Notes: generated by a model not told the origin, from the letters alone. A DNA stretch of 64,000 nucleotides from Chitinophaga pinensis (GCF_007896845.1 NZ_VOHS01000001.1:248001-312000); one strand, 5' to 3'. Shown: positions 41,722-52,124, counted from the first letter of the stretch. Made by a program: numbers and translations.

Positions 41722-44700
41722 ATGATGATGAAGCAATTAACGATTTTAGGTCTCTCTTTTTTATGCCTGGGTGGGAGTGTGCTGATGGCCATTCCGGGGA
41801 AAGGTCCCGGGCCACGCTTAGTGAAACAAAATGCGTCAAAGGAAGTAAACGACAACAAGCCTGTCAGCAGAAAGGTAAAAATCAGGCAGGAAGATCCTGC
41901 CACCCATTGGGTTGACAGTGTCTTTGAATCCCTGAATGATGATGAACGTATTGCCCAGCTGATTATGATCCGGGCCCACTCTAACCTCGGGGCGGATCAT
42001 GTGAAAAAAGTAGTCAAAGACATTCAGAACAACAAGATCGGAGGATTGATCTTCTTCCAGGGTGGCCCCGTTCGCCAGGCCAATCTTACCAATTACTACC
42101 AGTCTATTGCCAAAACTCCGCTCATGATCGCCATCGATGGTGAATGGGGATTAGGCATGCGTCTGGACAGTGTGACTTCCCTGCCACGCAACCTGATGTT
42201 GGGTGCGATGCAGGATAGCACCCTGGCTTACGAATATGGTAAGCAGCTGGCCATGCAATGCCGCCGTCTGGGTATCCATGTGGATTATGCCCCGGATATG
42301 GATGTGAATAACAATCCTAATAACCCTGTCATCAATGATCGCTCATTCGGGCAGGACAAGTTTCAGGTAGCCCGCATGGGTGTGCAGGTCATCAAAGGCA
42401 TGCAGGATCAGAACGTAATGGCCGTTGCCAAACACTTTCCCGGTCATGGTGATACCGATGTAGACTCTCATCTGGATATGCCGGTGATCCGTAAGTCAAG
42501 GGCTCAACTGGATTCACTGGAATTGTACCCATTCCGTAAAGCGATTGAAGCAGGTGTACAGAGCATCATGATGGCACATCTGTACATCCCGGCACTCGAC
42601 AGTACACCTAATACACCCACCTCCATTTCGCATAAAGCCATTACTGACTACCTGAAAGGGGAGCTGGGCTACAAAGGCATCGTCATTACAGATGCTCTTG
42701 AAATGAAAGGAATCGCGAAATTTTATACCGGTGGAGAAGAAGCTGCCCGCTCACTGCTGGCCGGCAATGATATGATGATGCTACCCTCTACCGCAGCTGG
42801 TAGTGTGGAAGCCATCAAACGCGCCATCAGAAGAGGGGATATTACCTGGGATGAGGTAAACGCCAGAGTGAAAAAAGTCCTGTTGGCGAAATATAAGCTG
42901 GGGCTTAATAAACCACAGGTGATCGATGTCAGTAACCTGACTGCCGATCTTAATGCGGGTACAGATTCATTGACCAAACGTATTGCCGGTCAGGCGATCA
43001 CGCTGGTCAAGAATGACAACAACCTCATTCCATTTAACCAGCTTACGCCGGGCAAACTGGCTGTAATTGCAGTAGGGGCGGATGTTAATAACGCATTTCT
43101 GCAAACGGTAAAAACACTGCGACCTGATGTTAATTCCTTCATCTTCACCGCCCGTCAGGCGGAAACACAGGTACCGCAGGTGGTAGAGCGCCTGAAGAAA
43201 GACTATCAGGCAGTGATCATCAGTTTACATAACTATGGTCGCCGTCCGGCAAATAACTTCGGTATCAGCTCAGCGGAACGTTTACTGATCCAGCAATTAC
43301 AACGGGAAATGCCTTCCGCAACAGTGGTATTCGGAAATCCATATGCGATCCAGTATTTCTGTGACGGCCCTACTATCATCGCTGCCTACGAAGACGATGA
43401 TGCAACACAGCGTACAGCAGCTGCTATTCTCTTTGGGCAGCAGCAGGCAAAAGGTAAACTGCCGGTCACCGTATGCGCTAATTTCCCGTATGGAACTGGT
43501 ATTATAGCCCCGCCACCACCAGCGCCGGTTGTGATAGAAAAAGAAGAATTGCAGCGTGTAAAGCCGGAAACCGTAGGTATGAGCAGTCAGACCTTACAGA
43601 AAATAGATGTACTGGCGAATGATATGATCGCTAAAGGAGCAGCTCCGGGTTGTCAGATCCTCGCATTGAAGAATGGTAAAGTGGTGTATGACAAGACTTT
43701 CGGTTTCTTTGACTATAGTAAACGCGAACCAGTTACCGCCAATGCCTTGTATGACCTGGCATCTGTTACAAAGATCTGCGCAACCACCATTTCTGTGATG
43801 CGCCTCTATGATGAAGGAAAACTGAGTCTTGATGCAAAATTGGGTGATTATCTGCCATGGGTGAACGGCACAGACAAAGCCGGACTCCGTATCCGCGATA
43901 TTCTCCTGCATCAGGCCGGACTGGTATCATTCATTCCTTTCTACAAAGACGTTGTGGATGCCAAAGGCTTCCCTGATACTACGTTATTCCACGCATATGC
44001 GGATTCGGTGTATTCCGTAAGGGTAGCAGAGCACCTGTATATGAAATCTGATTATGTGGATTCCATGTACAAACGTATTCTTACAAGTCCGCTGAAACCA
44101 CAACAGGGTTACGTGTACAGTGATAATGACTTTATCTTCCTCGGAAAGATCGTAGAACAGCTCACCGGCAAAAAACTCAACCGTTACGTAAGAGAAACTT
44201 TCTATGAACCACTGGGATTGACCACAACCGGTTTCCGTCCAAGAGAACGTTTTCAGTTATCACAGCTGGCGCCAACTGAAAACGAACCAATCTTCCGCCG
44301 TCAATGGATAAGGGGAGATGTGCATGATCCGGGTGCCGCTATGTTTGGTGGAGTGGCAGGACATGCCGGCTTATTCTCCAATGCAGAAGATCTGGGGATC
44401 CTTATGCAGATGTTGCTGAACGGGGGTAAGTATGGTGGAAAACAGTATATCAAATCAGAGACACTGCAATTGTTCACTGCATATAGCAGCAATATCAGCC
44501 GTCGTGGATTAGGGTTTGATAAGCCGGAAAAGACCAATGGTAAAAAAGGAGAAGCTTATCCTGCAAAGAGTGCATCTCCGCTTACATATGGCCATACTGG
44601 TTTTACCGGTACCTGTATATGGGTAGATCCTCAATCGCAGCTTGTTTTCATCTTCCTGAGCAACAGGGTATGTCCTGCAGGAGGAGATAATAAAAGACTC

Positions 44701-44766
44701 ATCACACAGCATGTGCGCGAGAATATAATGGAAGTGCTGTACGAAGCGATGGAAGATAAGAAATAG
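41722..44766 (+). CDS. GH3 beta-N-acetylhexosaminidase fused to a serine beta-lactamase-like domain
   Basis: A protein of 1014 residues with two enzymes. Residues about 60-400 form a GH3 (NagZ-like) domain: AIDGEWGLGMRL, the His-Asp loop KHFPGHGDTDVDSH, and the nucleophile aspartate in VITDALEMKG. Residues about 400-590 are a GH3 C-terminal domain. From about 615 the PF00144 domain has SVTK (Ser-x-x-Lys), YSDND as the Tyr-x-Asn motif, and GHTGFTGT as the third motif. Likely roles are removing GlcNAc from muropeptides and cleaving D-Ala or a similar bond, in the periplasm (N-terminal signal LSFLCLGGSVLMA). Start may be ATG 41722, 41725 or 41728. Confidence 0.88.
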   Translation: MMMKQLTILGLSFLCLGGSVLMAIPGKGPGPRLVKQNASKEVNDNKPVSRKVKIRQEDPATHWVDSVFESLNDDERIAQLIMIRAHSNLGADHVKKVVKDIQNNKIGGLIFFQGGPVRQANLTNYYQSIAKTPLMIAIDGEWGLGMRLDSVTSLPRNLMLGAMQDSTLAYEYGKQLAMQCRRLGIHVDYAPDMDVNNNPNNPVINDRSFGQDKFQVARMGVQVIKGMQDQNVMAVAKHFPGHGDTDVDSHLDMPVIRKSRAQLDSLELYPFRKAIEAGVQSIMMAHLYIPALDSTPNTPTSISHKAITDYLKGELGYKGIVITDALEMKGIAKFYTGGEEAARSLLAGNDMMMLPSTAAGSVEAIKRAIRRGDITWDEVNARVKKVLLAKYKLGLNKPQVIDVSNLTADLNAGTDSLTKRIAGQAITLVKNDNNLIPFNQLTPGKLAVIAVGADVNNAFLQTVKTLRPDVNSFIFTARQAETQVPQVVERLKKDYQAVIISLHNYGRRPANNFGISSAERLLIQQLQREMPSATVVFGNPYAIQYFCDGPTIIAAYEDDDATQRTAAAILFGQQQAKGKLPVTVCANFPYGTGIIAPPPPAPVVIEKEELQRVKPETVGMSSQTLQKIDVLANDMIAKGAAPGCQILALKNGKVVYDKTFGFFDYSKREPVTANALYDLASVTKICATTISVMRLYDEGKLSLDAKLGDYLPWVNGTDKAGLRIRDILLHQAGLVSFIPFYKDVVDAKGFPDTTLFHAYADSVYSVRVAEHLYMKSDYVDSMYKRILTSPLKPQQGYVYSDNDFIFLGKIVEQLTGKKLNRYVRETFYEPLGLTTTGFRPRERFQLSQLAPTENEPIFRRQWIRGDVHDPGAAMFGGVAGHAGLFSNAEDLGILMQMLLNGGKYGGKQYIKSETLQLFTAYSSNISRRGLGFDKPEKTNGKKGEAYPAKSASPLTYGHTGFTGTCIWVDPQSQLVFIFLSNRVCPAGGDNKRLITQHVRENIMEVLYEAMEDKK

Positions 44767-44792
44767 GTATAGGGAAAACGGGATAAATAGGC

Positions 44793-44846
44793 AATAGTGC
44801 CAGATGAAGTATGCCCTTAGTGGCCATTCATCCGGCACTATTTTTT
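44793..44846. terminator. hairpin terminator between GH3 and the convergent gene
   Basis: AATAGTGCCaGATGAA (44793-44808) pairs with TTCATCcGGCACTATT (44827-44842), with one A-C mismatch, followed by T on the forward strand. Confidence 0.75.
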
Positions 44847-44859
44847 ATAAAACCAATAT

Positions 44860-45285
44860 CTATTGTACGGATACTGTTCTGTTGATGCTTGTTTCTGTTC
44901 TGATGTCTACTGTTTTTTCTGCCAGCTTGTTACGACCTCTTCTGATTTCGAAGGTGTAAGTGCCGTCCTGCAGTTCCTGCATATTGAACTTTGCGACATA
45001 CAACATCGTTACTGGTAGAGACTCCTGATGCAGTGTGTAATTGTTGGCATCTTTGATGCTCAGTGTTACTCTTTCAGTACCCGGATTTTCAACGGTAATT
45101 TTGAAAATCAGCTCCTCCGGTTTCACCTGAGCAACTTTGAGTCTGAAGCTTGTTACAGGGGCTGGGGTCTCGTCGTTATTAACAATGCTGATCTTGCTTT
45201 CGTTATATGCATAGGCATTCGCCTGGGCTTTCGCAAAAGATAAGTTAATGAGGATAGCGGCTAGTATGAACGGTGTACGTTTCAT
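44860..45285 (-). CDS. small secreted beta-sandwich protein, function unknown
   Basis: A 141-residue protein with a Sec signal (MKRTPFILAAILINLSFAKA, cut before QAN). The mature part (VTSFRLKVAQVKPEELIFKITVENPGTERVTLSIKD, then FNMQELQDGTYTFEIRRGRNKLAEK) has the strand pattern of an immunoglobulin-like or T9SS-type C-terminal beta-sandwich. It is too short and lacks the usual end motif for a T9SS cargo tail, so I treat it as a free-standing periplasmic or secreted domain. Single gene; convergent with the GH3 fusion. Confidence 0.72.
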   Translation of the reverse strand: MKRTPFILAAILINLSFAKAQANAYAYNESKISIVNNDETPAPVTSFRLKVAQVKPEELIFKITVENPGTERVTLSIKDANNYTLHQESLPVTMLYVAKFNMQELQDGTYTFEIRRGRNKLAEKTVDIRTETSINRTVSVQ

Positions 45286-45466
45286 GACAATACTTGTTTG
45301 TTGTTGTTATTGATTTTGTCTGTACGTATTAGCTAATACATGGTTCCTTAAATCGCCGCAAAGATCGAACGGTTAAGTTAACGGAAGGTTACGGCCAGGT
45401 TAACATAGGATTATGAATCGGGAACCAGATGATGACGAAAGTCATTCTTAATTGTCATTTGATACC

Positions 45467-45474
45467 TAACTTTG
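45467..45474 (+). promoter_or_regulatory. -7 element of ctaA
   Basis: TAACTTTG fully matches TAnnTTTG and ends nine bases before ATG 45484, implying a leader of only a few bases. It overlaps a possible TTG start at 45472, which is therefore unlikely. Confidence 0.55.
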
Positions 45475-45483
45475 CTGGCGTTT

Positions 45484-46533
45484 ATGGAAAAATCGAGATT
45501 ACAAAAGCAGCGGCCGGTAGCTATCTGGCTTTATATAGGGGTGGGAATGCTGATTGTGCAGGTGTTACTGGGCGGAATTACCCGTCTTACAGGCTCAGGA
45601 TTGTCTATTACCGAGTGGCAGCCGCTTCTTGGGGCCTTACCGCCGATGAACGAGGCAGCCTGGCAGGCAGCTTTTGATAAGTACAAGGAGATTGCCCAGT
45701 TTCAGTATGTGAATAACCACTTCACTTTATCCGATTTCAAGTCAATTTATTTCTGGGAATGGTTCCACCGCGATTGGGCACGCCTGATGGGGGTGGTATT
45801 CATTATTCCGTTTATTTACTTCGTAGCAAAGAAGAAGATAGACCGGTCTATGATACAACCTATGATCATCCTGTTTATACTGGGAGGATTACAGGGTGCT
45901 ATCGGCTGGATCATGGTACAAAGTGGTCTTAATCAGGAAGATCTGTATGTGAGTCATATCCGCCTGGCGGTTCACTTTATATCCGCATTGGTGCTGTTAT
46001 GTTATGTGTTCTGGTTTGCGCTTAAACTTAGTACTGCCAATCGTCAGTTACTGGCAGTACCGCGTCTGCGCAGGTTTAACCTGCTGCTGCTCGGACTACT
46101 AACATTGCAGCTGATATATGGTGCTTTCATGGCAGGACTCCATGCGGCACTCAATGCGAATACCTGGCCCGATATCAATGGTATGTGGTGGCCGATGGGG
46201 ATGTTCACCGGTAATTTCCTGACAGATATTACACATAATCCGATCACTATTCAGTTTATACATCGCGGACTGGCCTATCTGATCACTATTCTGGTGATCG
46301 TATGGTGGTGGAAAGCAGCGGAGGCCCGTGAAAATAGTCTTTTACGGAGTGTACGTTATCTGCCTTTATTGCTGGTATTCCTGCAGGTGGTGCTGGGTGT
46401 GCTGACTTTACTGGGCAGCCGCGTTAAAATCCCTATTACACAGGCAATCCTGCATCAGGGCGTAGGGATGCTGCTGTTACTCTCACTTATATGGACATTG
46501 TTCCTCAGCAGAAATAAGGCGGTCAGAGAATAA
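45484..46533 (+). CDS. ctaA: heme A synthase (COX15/CtaA family)
   Basis: A 349-residue inner-membrane protein with about eight helices. Typical COX15 features are LLGGITRLTGSGLSITEWQP near residue 25, the histidine in FWEWFHRDWARLMG near residue 95, HIRLAVHFISALVL, and the C-terminal helices with FIHRGLAYLIT and QAILHQGVGMLLLL. These give the four histidines that bind the two hemes. It converts heme O to heme A for aa3-type cytochrome oxidase. No ctaB or other oxidase gene is near. The start is ATG 45484, supported by the promoter element. Confidence 0.93.
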   Translation: MEKSRLQKQRPVAIWLYIGVGMLIVQVLLGGITRLTGSGLSITEWQPLLGALPPMNEAAWQAAFDKYKEIAQFQYVNNHFTLSDFKSIYFWEWFHRDWARLMGVVFIIPFIYFVAKKKIDRSMIQPMIILFILGGLQGAIGWIMVQSGLNQEDLYVSHIRLAVHFISALVLLCYVFWFALKLSTANRQLLAVPRLRRFNLLLLGLLTLQLIYGAFMAGLHAALNANTWPDINGMWWPMGMFTGNFLTDITHNPITIQFIHRGLAYLITILVIVWWWKAAEARENSLLRSVRYLPLLLVFLQVVLGVLTLLGSRVKIPITQAILHQGVGMLLLLSLIWTLFLSRNKAVRE

Positions 46534-46596
46534 GGTTAAATCTGGCCAATAACATGTTAAAGTTTTTCGTAAGTTTATTTGTAATAAGCTTATCGG

Positions 46597-48849
46597 ATGA
46601 AAGTGAAATCATTGTTGGTCAGGTTTTTTTATTCTTTTCCTATACAACTGTTCTTGCTTCACTTCCGCAAGTATCAGGTGTTACTGCTGTTCTGGGCTAT
46701 ACTTTTTAGTACAATCAACGGTGAATTTGCCAAAGTTTTTGGTGGTGATGCCTTGTATCTGGCGCCTGAATATCTGGGTAAGGTAAACTTTTACAGCACT
46801 TCTATTCTGGGGGTTGCTACCGGCTTATTCGTAATGAGCTGGAATATCACCACTTTTATTCTGCATACCGGCCGGTTTAAGTTTCTGGCCACCACTGCAC
46901 AGCCGTTTTTTAAATATTGTCTTAATAACTCGATCTTTCCGATCGCATTTCTGCTTAATCTCCTGCTGCGGAGCTGGGAATACCAGCGTTATCAGCAACT
47001 GAGTTCGGTACCTGAAATATTACTCCTGACAGAAGGATTTATCTGCGGTTATCTGTTGATCATTTTCTTCTGTTTTTTCTACTTTTTTAACGCGGATAAA
47101 AACATTGGCCGACGACTGGAAAAGAAGTTCGGAAATCCCCGTAATTTTTTGCGTTTAGTGTTAAAGCCCACACAGGAAAAGGATGAAAATGCCCTGCCTG
47201 TACACAACTATTTCAGCTCTTTCTTGCGGATCCGCAGAGCCAGAAATGTAGACCACTACAATAAGCACTATCTCGATAGCATTCTGAAGCAACATCACTT
47301 TGCCGCGATGATCACCGTCGGATGCGCGTTGATCTTTCTGGTAATACTCGCATTTCTGATGGACTATCCCGTCTTCAGGATCCCCGCGGGAGCCAGCGTG
47401 ATGATCTTTTTTGCCTTCCTGATCGGTGTGGCAGGCGCTTATGCCTACCTGTTACAAAGCTGGGCAATTCCAATGGTACTGGTGATGTTGTTTGCCCTGA
47501 ACTGGATGGTAGAACATGACCTGCTGGATAATCGTAATAAGGCTTACGGATTAAACTATAAACTGCGTAAACAACGACCTGAATATAGTGTAACCGCATT
47601 ACAGCAATTCTTTACAAAAGAACGCGCTGATAATGATAAAAAACAGACCCTGCAGATACTGGAAAAATGGAAGGAAAAACACACTGGTCGTAAGCCTAAA
47701 CTCATCGTGATTAATTTCAGTGGCGGTGGCTTGCGTGCTGCTACCTGGAGTATGAATGTATTGCAAAGACTGGACACTCTGATGAATGGTCAGTTGATGA
47801 ATAATACGGTCCTGATGACGGGTGCATCCGGAGGTATGATGGGGGCTTCCTACTATCGTGCATTATATCTGGAAAAACAACAGGGACGTCGTATTGATAT
47901 GCAGGACAGCAGTTATACAGAGCGTATTTCCCGCGATCTGCTGAATTGTGTGTTTACATCAATGGCGGTGAACGATTTTATTACACCTTTTCGTTCATTC
48001 AGAATTGGTGATAAACGTTATGCAAAAGACAGGGGCTACGCCTTTGAAATGCAGTTGAACAGCAACACAAATAATTCGCTTTCCGGTACAATCCGGGATT
48101 ATCAGGAACCGGAAAGAATGGCGCAGGTGCCGATGCTCGTATGGAGTGCGACAATCAATGCTGATGGCCGCCGTCTGATCATTTCACCACAGCCGGTCAG
48201 TTATTTGTGTGCACCTGAATATTCATCACCCAGCAGGACGGTACGCGATATTGATGGTGTTGATTTCACACAGTATTTTGCCGCGCAGGATGCACTTGAT
48301 CTGCGTGTAACGAGTGCAATAAGAATGTGCGCTACTTTCCCTTACGTATTGCCGAATGTGTTTCTGCCCAGCGTGCCGATTGTAGATGTGATGGATGCCG
48401 GTATAAGAGATAATTTCGGACAGGAACCCTCTATGCGTTTCCTGTATACTTTCCGGCAGTGGATCAATGAGAATACGGACGGCGTTGTATTTATTCAGGT
48501 AAGAGATACCAGAAAGAACGATATCAAGTCTATCAAGCAGTCTATGAAACTGAATGATATGATGTTTGATCCGCTGTTTACGATGCAACAGCACTGGAGC
48601 GCGATGCAGGACTTTGTACAGGATAATGAACTGAATTATCTGGAGGGGTATTTTCCCGGCAAATTCCATCGTATTATTTTCCAGTATGTGCCGCAGAAAG
48701 AAGACAAAGCAGCCGCTCTGAGCTGGCATCTGACTTCACGTGAAAAAATAGATATTGCCGGGGCTTTGGATAATCCGACCAATCAGGCCTCATTTGACAG
48801 TGTGATGCATATGGTCCGCAAGCCAATGCTCACGGACCATCAACAGTAA
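46597..48849 (+). CDS. membrane-anchored patatin-like phospholipase
   Basis: A 750-residue protein with about six to eight hydrophobic segments in residues 1-300, then a cytoplasmic patatin-like catalytic domain. The oxyanion loop is SGGGLRAATW (near residue 370), the Ser nucleophile lies in GASGGMMGAS (about residue 410), and the catalytic Asp in DAGIRDNFG (near residue 607). All residues needed for an acylhydrolase are present. An N-terminal multi-helix membrane region joined to patatin is unusual. It probably cleaves membrane lipids from the cytoplasmic face. TAAGTTTA (46570-46577) may be the -7 element. The stop is three bases from the convergent hydrolase gene. Confidence 0.85.
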   Translation: MKVKSLLVRFFYSFPIQLFLLHFRKYQVLLLFWAILFSTINGEFAKVFGGDALYLAPEYLGKVNFYSTSILGVATGLFVMSWNITTFILHTGRFKFLATTAQPFFKYCLNNSIFPIAFLLNLLLRSWEYQRYQQLSSVPEILLLTEGFICGYLLIIFFCFFYFFNADKNIGRRLEKKFGNPRNFLRLVLKPTQEKDENALPVHNYFSSFLRIRRARNVDHYNKHYLDSILKQHHFAAMITVGCALIFLVILAFLMDYPVFRIPAGASVMIFFAFLIGVAGAYAYLLQSWAIPMVLVMLFALNWMVEHDLLDNRNKAYGLNYKLRKQRPEYSVTALQQFFTKERADNDKKQTLQILEKWKEKHTGRKPKLIVINFSGGGLRAATWSMNVLQRLDTLMNGQLMNNTVLMTGASGGMMGASYYRALYLEKQQGRRIDMQDSSYTERISRDLLNCVFTSMAVNDFITPFRSFRIGDKRYAKDRGYAFEMQLNSNTNNSLSGTIRDYQEPERMAQVPMLVWSATINADGRRLIISPQPVSYLCAPEYSSPSRTVRDIDGVDFTQYFAAQDALDLRVTSAIRMCATFPYVLPNVFLPSVPIVDVMDAGIRDNFGQEPSMRFLYTFRQWINENTDGVVFIQVRDTRKNDIKSIKQSMKLNDMMFDPLFTMQQHWSAMQDFVQDNELNYLEGYFPGKFHRIIFQYVPQKEDKAAALSWHLTSREKIDIAGALDNPTNQASFDSVMHMVRKPMLTDHQQ

Positions 48850-48852
48850 TTT

Positions 48853-49854
48853 TTATCGCAGAAATTCCAGCAAAGGCTGAATGAATTGCGGGTAAGCTTC
48901 TATATGTGGAAGATGCCCTACGCCTTCGATAGGTGCAAGTTTTGCATTCGGAATACGTTTGCTGATTTCCTGTCCTAACACCGGGTAATTTCCCATTGTC
49001 TTTTTCACTTCTTCGGATACATTCGCTTTACCCAGCGCAGTACGGTCACGCTGACCGATGATCAGCAGGGTAGGGACTTTGATGTTTTCAAATTCATAGA
49101 AAACCGGTTGTGTAAATATCATGTCATATGTCAGTGCCGCATTCCATGCTACACGTGGATAGTCCGCACCAGCGGTCCATCCGGCCTGTAACACTGCCCA
49201 TTTTTCATAAGCAGGTTTCCATGCTCCGGCGTAGTAGTTATCCAGCTGATATTGTTTGATTTTTTCAAAGTTCTGTTTCAGTTCTCCTTCATACCATTTA
49301 TCCACTGATTGGTAAGGCACTTTTACTTTCCAGTCTTCCAGCCCGATCGGATTTTCAAGGATCAGTTTTTCTGCCACATCAGGATACATCAATGTAAATC
49401 TTGTGGCCAGCATGCCTCCCATGGAGTGCCCGAGTACAGCAGTTTTACAGATTTGTAATGTGTCCAGCAGGGCCTTTGTATTCTGTGCGAGCAGCTGAAA
49501 ACTATATTGGAGGTGTGGCGGTTTGCCGGATTTACCAAAGCCTATCTGGTCGGGCATAATTACCCGGTAACCTTTATTGCTGAGATCTGCAGCTGTACTG
49601 TCCCAGTAAGCGCCGCAGAAGTTCTTCCCATGCAATAGCATAACCACTTTTCCATTGGGCTTTAAAGGCTGAACATCCATGTAAGCCATACGCAGGGTTT
49701 GCCCTTGTATATTTAAGGTAATGTAGTGAACAGGATATGGATATGAATAACCGGCAAGGTCGGCGTCATATGGTATAATTGTCTGTGCATTCGTGCGGCT
49801 GAGCAGGAGTGAGAAGGTCAGTAAACAGGTAACAAAAATTAATCTTCGTGTCAT
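48853..49854 (-). CDS. secreted alpha/beta hydrolase
   Basis: A 333-residue alpha/beta-hydrolase with a signal peptide (MTRRLIFVTCLLTFSLLLSRTNA). VVMLLHGKNFCGAYW supplies the HG oxyanion loop, GHSMGGMLATRF the Ser nucleophile (about residue 142), TLLIIGQRDRTA the Asp, and GVGHLPHIEAYPQF the His. The triad is complete. Substrate is unknown; esters, lactones or haloalkane-like compounds are all possible for this fold. Its own promoter element is at 49891-49898. Confidence 0.88.
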   Translation of the reverse strand: MTRRLIFVTCLLTFSLLLSRTNAQTIIPYDADLAGYSYPYPVHYITLNIQGQTLRMAYMDVQPLKPNGKVVMLLHGKNFCGAYWDSTAADLSNKGYRVIMPDQIGFGKSGKPPHLQYSFQLLAQNTKALLDTLQICKTAVLGHSMGGMLATRFTLMYPDVAEKLILENPIGLEDWKVKVPYQSVDKWYEGELKQNFEKIKQYQLDNYYAGAWKPAYEKWAVLQAGWTAGADYPRVAWNAALTYDMIFTQPVFYEFENIKVPTLLIIGQRDRTALGKANVSEEVKKTMGNYPVLGQEISKRIPNAKLAPIEGVGHLPHIEAYPQFIQPLLEFLR

Positions 49855-49890
49855 TATTCACAAATTGGTGAGTAAATATGGGTTATCGAA

Positions 49891-49898
49891 CAAAAGTA
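49891..49898 (-). promoter_or_regulatory. -7 element of the alpha/beta hydrolase gene
   Basis: TACTTTTG on the reverse strand matches TAnnTTTG fully, 36 bases before the ATG at 49854. Confidence 0.6.
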
Positions 49899-50151
49899 GT
49901 GCCTGCAAGGCGGGATCGTTAAAGTTTGTGATGTACGGAAGCATAGAAGCCATAAATATCAAAAAGTTACATCTGTCGTCCTTTCGTTGTATTTTTGTAG
50001 TATAGAGAGGAGAGTAGGCAATAGAAATTTGAGGCGTAACAGATTGTCAATTAACAGATTACCAACCGGGAGTTTATATTTTTAACGAATTCTTTGGAGA
50101 AATGATCACAATTATTTAAAAGCCTATCCCCACTTTTTCCACATTTTATCA

Positions 50152-50159
50152 TAACTTTG
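50152..50159 (+). promoter_or_regulatory. -7 element of typA
   Basis: TAACTTTG, full consensus match, 55 bases before ATG 50215. Confidence 0.65.
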
Positions 50160-50214
50160 CGCCTTCTTTTGGCCCGACCTGTGTCACATAGCCAGAACAA
50201 ATTGAACAAGATTT

Positions 50215-52029
50215 ATGAATATCCGTAACATAGCAATCATTGCGCACGTAGACCACGGTAAAACTACCCTGGTTGATAAAATCCTTCATCACACCAACGT
50301 TTTCAGGGCTAACCAGGAAACAGGTGAGTTGATCATGGACAACAACGACCTGGAAAAGGAACGTGGTATCACCATCCTCAGTAAGAACGTTTCTGTTGAG
50401 TACAAAGGGGTGAAAATCAACGTAATTGATACTCCGGGCCACGCCGACTTCGGTGGTGAAGTTGAAAGGGTATTGAAAATGGCAGATGGTGTAATCCTGT
50501 TGGTGGATGCCTTCGAGGGACCAATGCCTCAGACCCGTTTCGTACTGCAGAAAGCGCTGCAGCTGAAACTGAAGCCGATCGTGGTAATTAATAAAGTAGA
50601 CAAGGCGAACTGCCGTCCTGACGAAGTGCACGACGCAGTATTCGAACTGTTCTTTAACCTGGATGCAACGGAAGAACAGCTGAACTTCCCAACCTACTAC
50701 GGTTCTGGTAAGAATGGCTGGTTCAACGACTCATTAACACAGTGTGAAGATATCACTCCATTATTGGATGGTATCCTGGCACATGTTCCAGAGCCACAGA
50801 TTCCAGACGGTAACCTGCAATTGCAGATCACTTCCCTGGATTACTCTACCTTCCTTGGCCGTATCGCTGTAGGACGTGTAGCTCGTGGTACTATCAAGGA
50901 AAACCAGCAGATCTCTCTGGTACAGACCGACGGTTCTATCAAAAAGTCCCGTGTACGTGAACTGTATACCTTCGAGGCACTGGGCAAAAAGAAAGTAACT
51001 GAAGTACAGCCCGGTGATATCTGTGCGGTTGTAGGTCTGGAAGACTTTAACATCGGTGATACTATCGCTGATTTCGAAGCTCCTGAAGCATTACCGGTTA
51101 TCAGTGTGGATGAGCCAACCATGAACATGCTGTTCAGTATCAACAACTCTCCGTTCTTTGGTAAAGACGGTAAGTTCGTTACCTCCCGTCACCTGCGTGA
51201 CCGTCTGGTAAAAGAAACTGAAAAGAACCTTGCGCTGCGCGTAGTTGATACAGACAGTGCGGATAGCTTCCTGGTATATGGTCGTGGTATCCTGCACTTA
51301 GGTGTATTGATCGAAACAATGCGTCGTGAAGGATTTGAGTTGACTGTAGGTCAGCCACAGGTAATCCTGAAAACTGTTGACGGTAAGAAATCTGAACCAT
51401 ATGAAACACTGGTAGTAGACGTTCCTCAGGAATTCGCCAGTAAAGTAATTGATCTGGTAACTCGTCGTAAAGGTGAGATGCTGATCATGGAAACAAAAGG
51501 TGACATGCAGCACCTTGAGTTCGAAATTCCTTCCCGCGGTCTGATCGGTATGCGTACCCAGATGCTGACCAACACAGCAGGTGAAGCTGTAATGGCACAC
51601 CGTTTTATGGATTACAAACCATGGAAAGGACCAATCCCAGGTCGTAGCAATGGTGTACTGATCGCTAAAGAAGCCGGTACCACTACTGGTTACTCACTGG
51701 ATAAACTGCAGGATAGAGGTTTCTTCTTCGTAGATCCGGGAGAAGAAGTGTACAAAGGCATGATCATCGGTGAAAACAACAAACCTGGTGACCTGGTAGT
51801 TAACCCGAACGAGGGTAAAAAACTGACCAACATGCGTGCAAGTGGTAGTGACGCTGCAACCAGCATCGCTCCTAAAACCCTGATGACACTGGAAGAGTGT
51901 ATGGAGTACATCCAGCACGATGAGTGTATCGAGGTGACGCCTAACCACATCCGTATGCGTAAAACATATCTGGATGAGGAAGACAGGAAGAGATTCCAGA
52001 AAGTAATGAAAGCAGACGGTATCGCGTAA
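50215..52029 (+). CDS. typA: ribosome-associated GTPase TypA/BipA
   Basis: A 604-residue translational GTPase. G1 AHVDHGKTT (10-18), switch [16 protein letters not shown]3 [11 protein letters not shown] near residue 71, G4 [10 protein letters not shown] near residue 126. Beyond the EF-Tu-like beta-barrel come the EF-G-like domains and the BipA C-terminal domain ([40 protein letters not shown]). Length matches BipA (about 600-610). It acts on the ribosome in cold and stress adaptation and late 50S assembly. Single gene with its own promoter and terminator. Confidence 0.96.
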   Translation: MNIRNIAIIAHVDHGKTTLVDKILHHTNVFRANQETGELIMDNNDLEKERGITILSKNVSVEYKGVKINVIDTPGHADFGGEVERVLKMADGVILLVDAFEGPMPQTRFVLQKALQLKLKPIVVINKVDKANCRPDEVHDAVFELFFNLDATEEQLNFPTYYGSGKNGWFNDSLTQCEDITPLLDGILAHVPEPQIPDGNLQLQITSLDYSTFLGRIAVGRVARGTIKENQQISLVQTDGSIKKSRVRELYTFEALGKKKVTEVQPGDICAVVGLEDFNIGDTIADFEAPEALPVISVDEPTMNMLFSINNSPFFGKDGKFVTSRHLRDRLVKETEKNLALRVVDTDSADSFLVYGRGILHLGVLIETMRREGFELTVGQPQVILKTVDGKKSEPYETLVVDVPQEFASKVIDLVTRRKGEMLIMETKGDMQHLEFEIPSRGLIGMRTQMLTNTAGEAVMAHRFMDYKPWKGPIPGRSNGVLIAKEAGTTTGYSLDKLQDRGFFFVDPGEEVYKGMIIGENNKPGDLVVNPNEGKKLTNMRASGSDAATSIAPKTLMTLEECMEYIQHDECIEVTPNHIRMRKTYLDEEDRKRFQKVMKADGIA

Positions 52030-52051
52030 GCCCCATCTGTTTCAAAGATAT

Positions 52052-52085
52052 AAGCCGCTTCGTATTACACGGAGCGGCTTTCCTT
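52052..52085 (+). terminator. intrinsic terminator after typA
   Basis: AAGCCGCTTCGT (52052-52063) pairs with ACGGAGCGGCTT (52069-52080), with one T-G pair and a five-base loop, followed by TCCTTTT. Confidence 0.8.
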
Positions 52086-52124
52086 TTGTCCCGGACTGAC
52101 TATATTCATTGCGTAGCTGCATTG

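Larger units (their letters stand above)
49855..50214. other. 360-base divergent intergenic region with two promoters
   Basis: Holds the reverse promoter of the hydrolase (49891-49898) and the forward promoter of typA (50152-50159). Between them the sequence is AT-rich and shows no gene or strong repeat. Confidence 0.6.
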
